In this document: positions 1 through 7,434 of the stretch, one piece after another
Numbering within the stretch: the stretch's first letter is position 1
How the letters are laid out: every line of letters starts with the position of its first letter
The notes under the pieces: generated by a model
What the model was told of the DNA's origin: nothing
The model's database searches: none
The model's input: only the letters and a program-made list of their open reading frames with translations
Position numbers and translations under genes: made by a program
DNA from: Bacillota bacterium
GTDB taxonomy: Bacteria > Bacillota > Clostridia > Lachnospirales > Lachnospiraceae
Direction of reading: 5' to 3'
DNA: 14,662 nt
NCBI GenBank assembly: GCA_023409835.1
Contig: JAEYQV010000146.1
Coordinates: forward strand, 1-14,662

Positions 1-140
1 TTGACACCGTATTTGAACGCCTTGTCAATGCGGGTAAACGCCTGGTTGCTGTTATTCAGCGTAATAAGGGCGGAGCAAACAAGGACCTGGCAAAATTTGC
101 GGATCAGGTCAACTCCCTTTGTGATAAATGGGATAGGTAA
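1..140 (+). CDS. C-terminal fragment of an unrecognised protein
   Basis: The frame starting at base 3 is open from the window edge to TAA at 138-140 and encodes about 45 residues. The tail is charged and probably helical, with the elements DTVFERLVNAGKRL, NKGGANKDLAKF and a CDKWDR end. I do not recognise the family. Frame 1 is also open across this stretch (to about 167), but its product is less protein-like, so this frame is preferred on composition alone. An inverted repeat begins 5 bases after the stop, which fits a gene 3' end. The start and most of the gene lie outside the window. Confidence 0.55.
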   Translation, partial: DTVFERLVNAGKRLVAVIQRNKGGANKDLAKFADQVNSLCDKWDR

Positions 141-144
141 TACA

Positions 145-213
145 CTGCCCCGGATTGGCAGGCAATGATCGGACGATATCTTCTGTCCATCACCGCCTAC
201 CTTTCCGGGGCAG
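145..213 (+). repeat. Nested inverted repeat downstream of the first gene
   Basis: CTGCCCCGGA at 145-154 is perfectly complementary to TCCGGGGCAG at 204-213. Inside lie two further complementary pairs in register: AGGC 160-163 with GCCT 195-198, and GGAC 171-174 with GTCC 185-188. As RNA this could fold into one long interrupted hairpin. No clear U-run follows (CTCTTTCCC), so it is not a textbook intrinsic terminator. It may be a 3' processing or pausing structure, or a weak terminator. Confidence 0.5.
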
Positions 214-256
214 CTCTTTCCCGGTGCATCAGGAATATACGGGACTCCTCCTGCTA

Positions 257-300
257 ATTGGGTGTTACCCGATAGCTGGCAATTCATAGGGGTAACCAGG
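257..300 (+). promoter_or_regulatory. Competing hairpins in the pullulanase upstream region
   Basis: Bases 257-263 (ATTGGGT) can pair with 267-273 (ACCCGAT, one G-U) around a 3-base loop. Bases 264-270 (GTTACCC) pair perfectly with 290-296 (GGGTAAC). Both use ACCC at 267-270, so they exclude each other. CCTG 250-253 and CAGG 297-300 could add an outer helix to the second. I cannot match this to a known riboswitch class. It matters only if transcription enters from upstream of 250. The rest of 214-438 holds no gene I can support. Confidence 0.3.
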
Positions 301-303
301 CCC

Positions 304-332
304 TTCAAAGTAGAAATATAGGAGAACATAAT
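304..332 (+). promoter_or_regulatory. pulA: Candidate sigma-A promoter for the pullulanase gene
   Basis: TTCAAA at 304-309 and CATAAT at 327-332 are separated by 17 bases and resemble -35 and -10 boxes (4/6 and 5/6 matches to consensus). A second isolated TATAAT lies at 364-369 without a good -35. Either would give a leader before the ATG at 439. Both weaken the case for starting translation at 361. Confidence 0.35.
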
Positions 333-438
333 ACACTTTTTCCCGAAATGTTTTATAACTATGTATAATCAAGGAAGCATAAGATCAGCATATTATTCAG
401 TATACGGATCTAATTTTAAGACAGAGGTAAGCTTGGAT

Positions 439-2517
439 ATGACGAGGACAATGGAATATTATCATGAATTTACTTCAAAGGAATTTGAAGAAAAATATAC
501 CTATAAGGGAGATGACCTCGGAGCCGTATGGACGAAGGAGGCCACAGGCTTCCGGCTCTGGGCACCGACAGCAGAGGGTGTAACACTCAACCTATACCGC
601 AGCGGTCATGCCATGGACCACCCTTCCGGTACCAATGGAACAAAGACAGAGGATGAAGGAGTACAGCTTCAGGACCTCATAGGACGATACTCCATGCAGC
701 CTGATGTCTGGGGAACCTGGTTTATTAAAGTGAGAGGGGATCTGGACGGCAGCTATTATACGTATTCGGTAACTGTTGATGGGCACACGGAAGAAGCGGT
801 TGATCCCTATGCCAGAGCAGTAGGGGTGAACGGGGACCGGGGCATGGTGACTAATCTGGCAGCCACGGATCCGGTAGGCTTTCGAGAGGAGAAGAGGCCG
901 GAGCCGCTTGTTCCGACGGATGCCGTCATCTATGAGGTTCATGTCAGGGATTTCTCGGTGGATGTAAGCTCCGGTATGCTCCATAAGGGTAAATTTCTCG
1001 CCTTTACGGAGGAGAATGCAGTAAACTCCCGGGGGGATAAGACAGGACTTAAGCATCTGGTAGAACTGGGGATTACCCATGTCCATTTGCTGCCGGTATT
1101 TGATTATGCCACCGTTGATGAAGCCGGGTCGGAGGTAAGCCGGACTGCGGGGGGGATCATTGAGGCCCGAGGAGTTAATACGGAAGCTTTTGCAGCACAG
1201 TATAACTGGGGCTATGACCCCAAGAACTATAATGTTCCGGAGGGCTCTTATGCCACAGATCCTTTCCGGGGAGAGGTCAGAATAAGAGAATTCAAGCAGC
1301 TGGTTCAGGCCCTTCATGCCAACGGAATCAGGGTTATCATGGATGTAGTATACAATCATACCTACCGTCTGGAGGGTTCAAATTTTCAGAAATGCGTCCC
1401 CGGATACTATTACAGGATGACCCCGGACGGATACTATTCCGATGCCTCCGCCTGCGGTAATGAGACAGCCTCGGAGCGGCCCATGGTAAGGAAATTCCTT
1501 ATTGATTCAGTGGTTTATTGGGCGAAGGAATATCACATCGACGGCTTCCGTTTTGACCTGATGGGGGTTCATGATATTGAAACGATGAACCTGATACGAA
1601 CAGCCCTGGATCAGGTGGATCCCGGTATCCTTATCTATGGAGAGGGCTGGACCGGCGGTGCCTCAACGTTACCCGAGGAATTCAGAGCAATGAAGGCCAA
1701 TATGAATCAGCTGGACTTAAATATTGCAGTCTTCAGTGATGATATCCGCGATGGCATCAAGGGAAGTGTATTCGAAGAAAAAGGTCAGGGCTTCGTTAGC
1801 GGCAAGGAAGGAATGGAGGAAACCATCAAATTCGGAATAACGGCAGCTACCTATCATGACCAGGTGGATTACCAGAGGGTAAATTATTCCCGCAGGCCCT
1901 GGGCTAAGGCTCCGTCGCAGACCGTAAATTATACCTCCGCCCATGATAATCTGACCCTTTGGGATAAGCTATGCTTGTCGGTACCGGACAGCAGCCGCGA
2001 GGAGAGAATCCGTATGAATCTGCTCTCGGCGGCAATCGTCCTTACCTCCCAGGGAATTCCCTTCTTCCAGGCAGGAGAAGAGCTGCTGCGGAGCAAGCCC
2101 CTAAATGAAGCTGGTACCAGATATGATGATAACAGCTACAGGTCACCGGACTCGGTCAATAGCCTGAAATGGGAGGAGAAAACAAGGAATAAAGAGGTGT
2201 TTCGGTATTATCAGGGACTGATTGCTTTACGAAAGGCATACGACGGCTTCCGCTTAAGGGATGCCGGGGAGCTTCGGACTTCACTCCGTTTTATGGATAC
2301 CGGTTATTCGAAGCTTGTTGCTTATTTGTTGAATACGGATGTGACAATCTGTGTAATTCTGAATGCCAACAGGGAAGCGAAAACCATACATCTTCCGGAA
2401 GGCATCTGGAACGTCTATGTGAAGGGAAACCGTGCAGGAACTGAGCTACTTGAGAAAATAACAGAAGGGACTGTCTCTGTGGAACCAATCTCTGCAGTAG
2501 TTTTAATTAAGGAATAA
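439..2517 (+). CDS. pulA: Type I pullulanase (GH13 debranching enzyme)
   Basis: Hydrolyses alpha-1,6 branch points in pullulan, glycogen and limit dextrins. The order is an N-terminal CBM48-like beta domain (WAPTAEGVTLNLY near residues 40-53), a GH13 (beta/alpha)8 barrel and a C-terminal beta domain. The type I signature YNWGYDP is at codon 1201. GH13 regions follow: DVVYNH (codon 1342), GFRFDLMG with nucleophile Asp (codon 1555), YGEGW with acid/base Glu (codon 1642), and SAHDN with the transition-state Asp (codon 1945). No signal peptide, so it is probably cytoplasmic and acts on stored glycogen or imported maltodextrins. The frame is open from ATG 361, but that codon has no ribosome site. 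ATG 439 has AGAGGT at 423-428 and gives 692 residues, starting just before the EYYHEF..F..KYTYKGDDLGA segment where family members usually begin. ATG 451 is possible. The catalytic residues I checked are intact. Confidence 0.95.
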   Translation: MTRTMEYYHEFTSKEFEEKYTYKGDDLGAVWTKEATGFRLWAPTAEGVTLNLYRSGHAMDHPSGTNGTKTEDEGVQLQDLIGRYSMQPDVWGTWFIKVRGDLDGSYYTYSVTVDGHTEEAVDPYARAVGVNGDRGMVTNLAATDPVGFREEKRPEPLVPTDAVIYEVHVRDFSVDVSSGMLHKGKFLAFTEENAVNSRGDKTGLKHLVELGITHVHLLPVFDYATVDEAGSEVSRTAGGIIEARGVNTEAFAAQYNWGYDPKNYNVPEGSYATDPFRGEVRIREFKQLVQALHANGIRVIMDVVYNHTYRLEGSNFQKCVPGYYYRMTPDGYYSDASACGNETASERPMVRKFLIDSVVYWAKEYHIDGFRFDLMGVHDIETMNLIRTALDQVDPGILIYGEGWTGGASTLPEEFRAMKANMNQLDLNIAVFSDDIRDGIKGSVFEEKGQGFVSGKEGMEETIKFGITAATYHDQVDYQRVNYSRRPWAKAPSQTVNYTSAHDNLTLWDKLCLSVPDSSREERIRMNLLSAAIVLTSQGIPFFQAGEELLRSKPLNEAGTRYDDNSYRSPDSVNSLKWEEKTRNKEVFRYYQGLIALRKAYDGFRLRDAGELRTSLRFMDTGYSKLVAYLLNTDVTICVILNANREAKTIHLPEGIWNVYVKGNRAGTELLEKITEGTVSVEPISAVVLIKE

Positions 2518-2531
2518 AGGTAAGAATATGA

Positions 2532-2556
2532 CCTCAGGCAGCAAAGCTGCCTGAGG
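2532..2556 (+). repeat. Perfect 11-bp hairpin between pulA and the alkyltransferase gene
   Basis: CCTCAGGCAGC (2532-2542) and GCTGCCTGAGG (2546-2556) form a GC-rich stem with an AAA loop, 15 bases after the pulA stop. The following bases (CACAGAAAG) contain no U-run, so intrinsic termination is doubtful. mRNA 3'-end stabilisation or partial attenuation before the next gene is more likely. Confidence 0.6.
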
Positions 2557-2599
2557 CACAGAAAGTGAAAACAGATCGTTGATGAGGAGGAAGAGAAGG

Positions 2600-2920
2600 A
2601 TGGAGAATCCGGGGTTCTTTGAGCAGGTTTATGATATCGTGGCGAAGGTTCCGCCGGGCTCTGTAATTACCTATGGAAGGATTGCTCAGCTTCTGGGAAG
2701 GCCAAGAGCAGCCAGATTGGTGGGCTATGCCCTGAACAGAGTTCCTTCTGAGCTTTTACTTCCCTGTCACCGGGTTGTGAACAGGGAGGGCTCGATGGCT
2801 CCCGGCAATATCTTCGGAGGTGAGGAGAATCAGCGTCGCAGATTAGCTGAGGAAGGGATTACCTTTCTGGAGAATGGCTGCATCGATATGAAGAAGCATG
2901 AGCTGAAGCCATTCTGCTAA
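2600..2920 (+). CDS. MGMT-family DNA alkyltransferase (6-O-methylguanine-DNA methyltransferase-like)
   Basis: A 106-residue single-domain protein corresponding to the C-terminal DNA-binding/active-site domain of MGMT/Ogt. It shows GSVITYGRIAQLLGRPRAARLVGYAL (helix-turn-helix with arginine finger, residues 20-45) and the active-site motif PCHRV with Cys56, the residue that accepts the alkyl group. Alkyltransferase-like (ATL) proteins have Trp at that position, so this one may be an active suicide enzyme, though it is as short as ATL proteins and lacks the usual N-terminal MGMT domain. The start is ATG 2600, with AGGAGG at 2585-2590 nine bases upstream; an in-frame TTG 2579 and ATG 2582 would place that ribosome site inside the gene. 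It lies 82 bases after pulA on the same strand and may be co-transcribed with it. Confidence 0.9.
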   Translation: MENPGFFEQVYDIVAKVPPGSVITYGRIAQLLGRPRAARLVGYALNRVPSELLLPCHRVVNREGSMAPGNIFGGEENQRRRLAEEGITFLENGCIDMKKHELKPFC

Positions 2921-2968
2921 GCTGAAAAAGTAGGAACGTACAGAGTTAATCATATATCTTTATAAATA

Positions 2969-3004
2969 AAGTGACCTAGAACATTTTATTGTTTTAGGTC
3001 ACTT
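2969..3004. terminator. Bidirectional intrinsic terminator between convergent genes
   Basis: AAGTGACCTAGAAC (2969-2982) pairs with GTTTTAGGTCACTT (2991-3004) with one G-U and an 8-base AT-rich loop. It lies between the 3' end of the plus-strand alkyltransferase gene and the 3' end of the minus-strand permease gene (stop at 3033). The arm ends and flanks are A/T-rich on both sides, so it can serve both strands. Confidence 0.85.
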
Positions 3005-3032
3005 AGCTTTTAATGAATTTGAGAGGATTAAT

Positions 3033-4178
3033 TTATACTGCTCTCCGGTAAGGCTTTAAGGAAACCAGCATCAGTACTGCTGTGATAATCAGCAGGTAGA
3101 GAATCGGTTGTAGGACATCCTTAACCCCGCCTTGATACATAATGACATCCAGAAGTCCCTTCATCGCCCAACGCTGGGGCAGAAGATTGGAGATATTTAA
3201 AAGGATGGCATTATTCATCATTTCCCTTGGCCACATTGTTCCGCCAATCATGGAGGTTGATACGATAACTGTCGGAAGAATGGCACCCAGCTGCTGCTGG
3301 GTCTTTACGAAGCAGGAAACGAATAGACCGAGTGCTGTTCCGGCAAATACATAAGCCCCCAGGACCAGAAGGATTGCAAGGGTGGAGCCGCCCCACTCGA
3401 TATGGAAGAGAGCTTTACTGAGCAGGATAACGGCAATCATTTGCGCAATACTGACGATAAAATTGCTGATCAGATCACCGAACAAAATGCTTGCGGTACT
3501 TAAGGGAGAGACCATCTGCCGCTGCCATACATAGAATTCCTTCTCTTCCACGATGGAACCGATGCCAAACATGATGGTAAACATGGAGAAGAAGAGGATA
3601 AAGCCTGCGAAGCTTTGTTTATACATACTAAACGAACCATTCTCCTTCTCAAAAAAACTGGATTTCACGGTATAGGTGATATATCCGGTCCGGTTCTCTT
3701 CAAACCGACTCCGCAGAGTATTCACATCCACCTTAAGATATTCGGCGGCAGCAGAGGGAAAGCTGCTATCGTTTATAGCCTCCGAGATATACTGCTTAAG
3801 ACGGTTTTCCAGATTGATAACCTCAACATTAACTCCGTTCTTGTATAGAGATACCCTGCTATGTCCGGCTGCGAGGCTCTGCTCGAAGCCTTTATCGAAA
3901 TATACGATACCTACGATCTCCTTGCCCTCCAGACTCTTCATGGCAGTAGCAAGGCTTTCTTCTTGAAAGGAATAGCTTTTATTATCCATCAGCTGCTTTA
4001 TGATAGCGGTACTGGTAGCTGACCGGTCGTCATCCACGATTGCGACCTCCGGGATATACTGTTGGCCGAAACCGACGCCAAACACATAGATGAAGATCAG
4101 GGTCAGGATTGATGATACGATTATGGTCGGGAGAATAACCTTATATTTCTTTATCTTAAATAGAATATAAGCAATCAT
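3033..4178 (-). CDS. ABC-2 type permease, LnrN/YfiN-like
   Basis: A 381-residue exporter subunit. One TM segment near the N-terminus (about residues 14-37) is followed by an extracytoplasmic region of about 140 residues, then about five TM segments from residue 188 (FAGFILFFSMFTIMFGIGSIV onward). This is the ABC2_membrane_3 layout. The segment EEKEFYVWQRQMVSPLS after the second TM is the cytoplasmic coupling stretch typical of these permeases. Length and position match B. subtilis LnrN (YfiN). The start ATG overlaps the stop of the preceding permease gene (ATGA, 4175-4178) with GGAGGT eight bases upstream, so the two are translationally coupled and probably form a heterodimer. Proposed substrate: lipophilic membrane-active compounds, inferred from the module type. 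Confidence 0.88.
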   Translation of the reverse strand: MIAYILFKIKKYKVILPTIIVSSILTLIFIYVFGVGFGQQYIPEVAIVDDDRSATSTAIIKQLMDNKSYSFQEESLATAMKSLEGKEIVGIVYFDKGFEQSLAAGHSRVSLYKNGVNVEVINLENRLKQYISEAINDSSFPSAAAEYLKVDVNTLRSRFEENRTGYITYTVKSSFFEKENGSFSMYKQSFAGFILFFSMFTIMFGIGSIVEEKEFYVWQRQMVSPLSTASILFGDLISNFIVSIAQMIAVILLSKALFHIEWGGSTLAILLVLGAYVFAGTALGLFVSCFVKTQQQLGAILPTVIVSTSMIGGTMWPREMMNNAILLNISNLLPQRWAMKGLLDVIMYQGGVKDVLQPILYLLIITAVLMLVSLKPYRRAV

Positions 4179-5470
4179 GCCAGAACACCTCCCTTTCTCT
4201 TATTAACCATCAGGATGATCCATGCGCTGCCTGCCAACAGGAGATCTATGAGGAATAAATTCGTCAGATAATGCATATTTGCAGACATAGGCTCTCCGGC
4301 GATTGCATTCAGAAAGAGATCCAAGGCAATACCATTGATCGAATACAGGTGTGCTGTCTGCAACGCTTTCGGCAGGATCTGGATCGGTACGAAGCTGCCG
4401 CCGACCAAGGCCATCAGGTTAACGATACCGTATTCAAATATACTTGCGAAGGCATAGGAGTTGCTGACCAAAGTGATGACCGAGATCAACAGACCGAGTG
4501 AACTGATGGAGACGGCATTTGCCAGAATGGGCAGTATCAGATGACTTAAGCTTCCGAAGTCTACACCAAGGACCAGAGACGAATAAGCAATCATGAGGAT
4601 GCTCTGAAGTACTACGATGATGCCAACCCTGAAGAAATTACTGAGGACGGCCAGCTCCAGCTGCTTTCCGGATACCTTCAGTCTCTGCAGTGTGAATTTA
4701 TCCTTCTCCTCGATCAGAGCCCTTCCACCGAAGCCGACTGCATACAGGGTGAACATCGCCATCATGGCAACAGCATAATACTGGAAGCTGTTCCAGGCCT
4801 CCTTGCCGGATACCTCTTTAACGGTCAGAGTAAGCTCAGCCTCCTCGGAAGGGAATAGCAGCTCCTCCATTGGGATATCTGACGGAATATCCCCATTGAT
4901 CAGATAAGGCAGCAGTGTCATTCTCCGAGCTATCATCCGATTCATCATGTCGGAATACTGCCCGAGGATCTGCTCCACGATATCGGCGGAGGTCTGGGAA
5001 TTGCTATTTTTAAGCAGCTCAATCGATACCTTGTTACGCGAGACGGTAAAATTCATCATCGTATGAAAGATAAAACCTTCGGGAAGGATAACAAGAGCAG
5101 TGATCTTATCCTCCGCCAGAAGCTGTTCACCCTGAGCCCGATCAACGATACGATAGGACATCATTTGTTTGACCTGTGTATTATCAAGAACCTTATCGAA
5201 AATAATCTCTTCCGGATCAGGGATTGATTCAAACTTACCAATATTACGGCTTTCCAGAAGCTTCTCATATCTGACAATCTCGGAGTCATAGTCATATTCC
5301 TTCACGACGGCAATCTCAAAGTGTTTGACACCGCTTCCATCATCACGGAACATTCCCTGCAGAGAAAAGCCCAGAATGGACATCAGGATGATGGGCATCA
5401 TCAGAATTACGGCAAGAACCCGCTTATCGCTTACGATGTTCTTCACATCTTTCCATATTAATAGCAGCAT
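4175..5470 (-). CDS. ABC-2 type permease, LnrM/YfiM-like
   Basis: A 431-residue exporter subunit with the same plan as the next gene. TM1 is at about residues 18-38, a large extracytoplasmic part extends to about 225, and five TM segments follow (YAVAMMAMFTLYAVGFGG, then VGIIVVLQSILMIAYSSLVLG, LILPILANAVSISSLGLLIS, and two more). EEKDKFTLQRLKVSG after the second TM is the counterpart of the coupling stretch in the partner. It starts 11 bases after the ATPase stop; its ribosome site (AAGGGGGGA) overlaps that stop codon. It is somewhat longer than Bacillus LnrM, mainly in the extracytoplasmic part. Predicted to pair with the 381-residue permease and the 313-residue ATPase. Confidence 0.88.
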   Translation of the reverse strand: MLLLIWKDVKNIVSDKRVLAVILMMPIILMSILGFSLQGMFRDDGSGVKHFEIAVVKEYDYDSEIVRYEKLLESRNIGKFESIPDPEEIIFDKVLDNTQVKQMMSYRIVDRAQGEQLLAEDKITALVILPEGFIFHTMMNFTVSRNKVSIELLKNSNSQTSADIVEQILGQYSDMMNRMIARRMTLLPYLINGDIPSDIPMEELLFPSEEAELTLTVKEVSGKEAWNSFQYYAVAMMAMFTLYAVGFGGRALIEEKDKFTLQRLKVSGKQLELAVLSNFFRVGIIVVLQSILMIAYSSLVLGVDFGSLSHLILPILANAVSISSLGLLISVITLVSNSYAFASIFEYGIVNLMALVGGSFVPIQILPKALQTAHLYSINGIALDLFLNAIAGEPMSANMHYLTNLFLIDLLLAGSAWIILMVNKRKGGVLA

Positions 5471-5481
5471 CGTGTCCCCCC

Positions 5482-6423
5482 TTAATCCCTTAATACGCGA
5501 CCGGTTAAATTTAGGAACACCGTCTCTAGATTGGGTTGTTCAAATTCCATGGACAGGATACCGATATTTTCATCATGCAGTAAATCAATGATGTTTTTAA
5601 AAACCCATTTATCCTCGCCTGACCGGATGGTGATTTCCCTTGTTTCCTGATCCTGTGTTACGGATAAGACGTGAGGGAGGGCTTTTATCTTATTTAAAAG
5701 TTCCGGGCCGTTGGATTCTGCTCTAAGCTTTATTCCGTGGGTTTTATCATATTGTTCAACCAGCTGTGGCTTCGTTCCGTCTGCGATGATTTTGCCTTTA
5801 TCCATGATGCAGATCCGGTTACAAAGGTACTCAACCTCCTCCATATAATGACTGGTATAAATGACCGTCATTCCCTGTTTGTTAAGGGACAGCACAGTGT
5901 CGAGGATATGTTTTCTGGACTGCGGATCAATGCCCACAGTGGGTTCATCCATGATGATGATTTCCGGATTATGGAGCAGGGCAACTCCGATATTGAGCCT
6001 CCGCTTCATTCCGCCGGAATAATTCTTAACCTTATCCTTCAAACGATCCTTGATACCGATTACTTCAGAGATCTCTTCCATTTTCTTTTTCAACGCTTCG
6101 CCTTTGATTCCATAATTACGTCCCCAGAAGGATAAGTTATCCTTGCCGGAAAGCATCGGATAAAGAGCGATTTCCTGAGGAACATAGCCAAGACTCTCCT
6201 GAATCACCTTCGGTTTGTCGATGATACTGGTATCCGCATAGTAGATATCTCCCGAATCCGGCTTAAGTAAGGTTGAAATCATGGAGATTGTCGTGGACTT
6301 TCCGGCACCGTTTGGACCCAGAAGGCCAAGGATTTCTCCTTTATTGACTTGGAAGCTGATATCATCCACTGCCTTAATTTTCTTGAATTGCTTGCTGATA
6401 TGCTCCACTCTGATTAATTCCAT
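5482..6423 (-). CDS. ABC transporter ATPase, LnrL/YfiL-like
   Basis: A 313-residue ATP-binding subunit that powers the two permeases encoded after it. Walker A GPNGAGKST is at residues 36-44, followed by a Q-loop region (YVPQEIALYPMLSGKDNL), signature YSGGMKRRLNIGVAL, Walker B IIIMDEP, D-loop GIDPQSR and H-loop YTSHYMEEVEYL. The C-terminal 80 residues (from about 235) form the small accessory domain common in DrrA/CcmA-type exporter ATPases. The start ATG has GGAGGTC six bases upstream. Length is close to Bacillus LnrL, and gene order ATPase-permease-permease is the same. A weak hairpin with a U-rich tail lies between this gene and the upstream lipoprotein gene and may tune its expression. 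Confidence 0.93.
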   Translation of the reverse strand: MELIRVEHISKQFKKIKAVDDISFQVNKGEILGLLGPNGAGKSTTISMISTLLKPDSGDIYYADTSIIDKPKVIQESLGYVPQEIALYPMLSGKDNLSFWGRNYGIKGEALKKKMEEISEVIGIKDRLKDKVKNYSGGMKRRLNIGVALLHNPEIIIMDEPTVGIDPQSRKHILDTVLSLNKQGMTVIYTSHYMEEVEYLCNRICIMDKGKIIADGTKPQLVEQYDKTHGIKLRAESNGPELLNKIKALPHVLSVTQDQETREITIRSGEDKWVFKNIIDLLHDENIGILSMEFEQPNLETVFLNLTGRVLRD

Positions 6424-6442
6424 AAAAGACCTCCATTCTGAC

Positions 6443-6476
6443 GAAACAAAAGTGAATCTAATTCACTATGTGAATA
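6443..6476 (-). promoter_or_regulatory. Attenuator-like triple repeat across the lipoprotein stop codon
   Basis: Read on the minus strand, ATTCAC (6475-6470), GTGAAT (6466-6461) and ATTCAC (6457-6452) are spaced by three bases each. The middle element can pair with either neighbour. Pairing of elements 2 and 3 gives a 7-bp stem (AGTGAAT/ATTCACT) with the stop codon TAG as its loop, followed by TTTTGTTT. That has terminator form, but the stem is short and AU-rich. Pairing 1 with 2 would prevent it. The layout suggests partial termination between the lipoprotein and exporter genes, sensitive to a ribosome at the stop codon. Confidence 0.45.
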
Positions 6477-7399
6477 TTACGATATTCCAAACTCCATCCA
6501 TCCTCCAGATACATATCCTCGGTAACCTCAGGAAAGTCCATAGCCTGCTTCTCGCCGAGACCGCTGAAGGTAATGATACCGGATATCCTAAGCCCTATAG
6601 GAGCCATTGAGCTTTGTTCTTTCTTAAAGGTAAGCTCTGCTGTCAAATCCTGTTTCACAAGACGGCCGTCAAAATCAACATATGCCGTGGAGGTAAAGCC
6701 GGACAGGGCAAAGCGGTCCTTCCATTTTCGTAACTCCTTCGGAATATCAGTCTGATCCGTATCAATGCCGAACATTTTTCCAAGATCTATATTATCTTCC
6801 TCTATGATTCGGATGGTCTCCTCCATCAGCTGCTTCAGCTGTTCCTCCGACATATTTACCGTATAGACAGTGGTCTTGATCTGACCGTCCTTTGTTGTAA
6901 TATAGGTCCGCTTTCCTTTCATAATATCCTCTGCCGTCAGAAGCTCCAGGAATTTCGCGAGTACAGGCTCCGATAGCTTGGAGAAATCCCGGAATACTTC
7001 ATTTTCGTCTTGATCCTCCGCCTCTGGCAGGTCCAGATATCCGCCCAACATAGGAAGGTACAGATTCATCTTATCCCCCTCCAGATAGAAGGTTGAATCA
7101 ATCCCCATTCCCCCGAAGTTACCATAGCTCTTCGCTATCATCCTGTCAGCCTCTTCTCTGAAATCATAAGTAACCTCCGAGGCGAAATCCATGTGCTCCA
7201 GATTTTGAACAGTCCCCTGCTGCTCCGCAGTCAGTTGATCAAGCTGAAAATCCATATCAACCGAGGCTTCTAACTGCAGACGACCGCTTGATATGCTTTT
7301 GGTTTTTCGGAAGGCTTTGATATAGCCGGAGAGTGCATCTGTAGAGCAGCCGGTAAGACACAGGGCGAGGCTCAGCAATATTATAATCAGCTTTTTCAT
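6458..7399 (-). CDS. Lipoprotein of unknown function within the Lnr-like operon
   Basis: A 313-residue exported lipoprotein. It has a short signal peptide (MKKLIIILLSLALCLTGC) with lipobox LTGC and lipidated Cys18. The mature part has no TM segment. It alternates beta-prone stretches (ASVDMDFQL, FASEVTYDF, DSTFYLEGDKMNLYLPML, KTTVYTVNM, STAYVDFDGRLVKQDLTAELTF) and is rich in Asp/Glu. The pattern, with a YLEGDKMNLYLP-type core, recalls LolA/LppX-like lipid-binding half-barrels or DUF6612-type lipoproteins; this is inference. It lies 195 bases after the response-regulator gene and 34 bases before the exporter ATPase, where Bacillus lnr has no gene. The start ATG has GAGAGGT upstream. Possible roles are binding the lipophilic substrate for export or sensing, or a periplasm-facing adaptor. 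Confidence 0.8.
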   Translation of the reverse strand: MKKLIIILLSLALCLTGCSTDALSGYIKAFRKTKSISSGRLQLEASVDMDFQLDQLTAEQQGTVQNLEHMDFASEVTYDFREEADRMIAKSYGNFGGMGIDSTFYLEGDKMNLYLPMLGGYLDLPEAEDQDENEVFRDFSKLSEPVLAKFLELLTAEDIMKGKRTYITTKDGQIKTTVYTVNMSEEQLKQLMEETIRIIEEDNIDLGKMFGIDTDQTDIPKELRKWKDRFALSGFTSTAYVDFDGRLVKQDLTAELTFKKEQSSMAPIGLRISGIITFSGLGEKQAMDFPEVTEDMYLEDGWSLEYRNIHIVN

Positions 7400-7415
7400 A
7401 TTTACCTCTCATTCC

Positions 7416-7434
7416 TGCGCACGATTTATGCGCA
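7416..7434. promoter_or_regulatory. Paired TGCGCA palindromes flanking the -10 box
   Basis: TGCGCA occurs at 7416-7421 and again at 7429-7434, each self-complementary, 13 bases apart centre to centre. Between them lies the candidate -10 of the lipoprotein promoter. The arrangement fits a repressor operator or a leader hairpin (6-bp stem, 7-base loop). Confidence 0.4.

Noticed and set aside
1..6. TTGACA at the very start as a -35 box
   Set aside because: It lies inside the coding tail of the first gene and has no -10 box at the right distance.
361..438. Longer pullulanase N-terminus starting at ATG 361
   Set aside because: There is no ribosome site before 361, the 26 extra residues do not resemble the family, and a TATAAT lies at 364-369; ATG 439 has a ribosome site and fits the family start.
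592..1359. 255-codon open frame on the minus strand inside pulA
   Set aside because: It lies wholly antisense to conserved GH13 coding sequence, and its translation has no recognisable motif; it is a by-product of codon composition.
3615..3966. Two overlapping plus-strand open frames inside the 381-residue permease gene
   Set aside because: They are antisense to a gene with clear TM structure, lack ribosome sites, and encode low-quality sequence.
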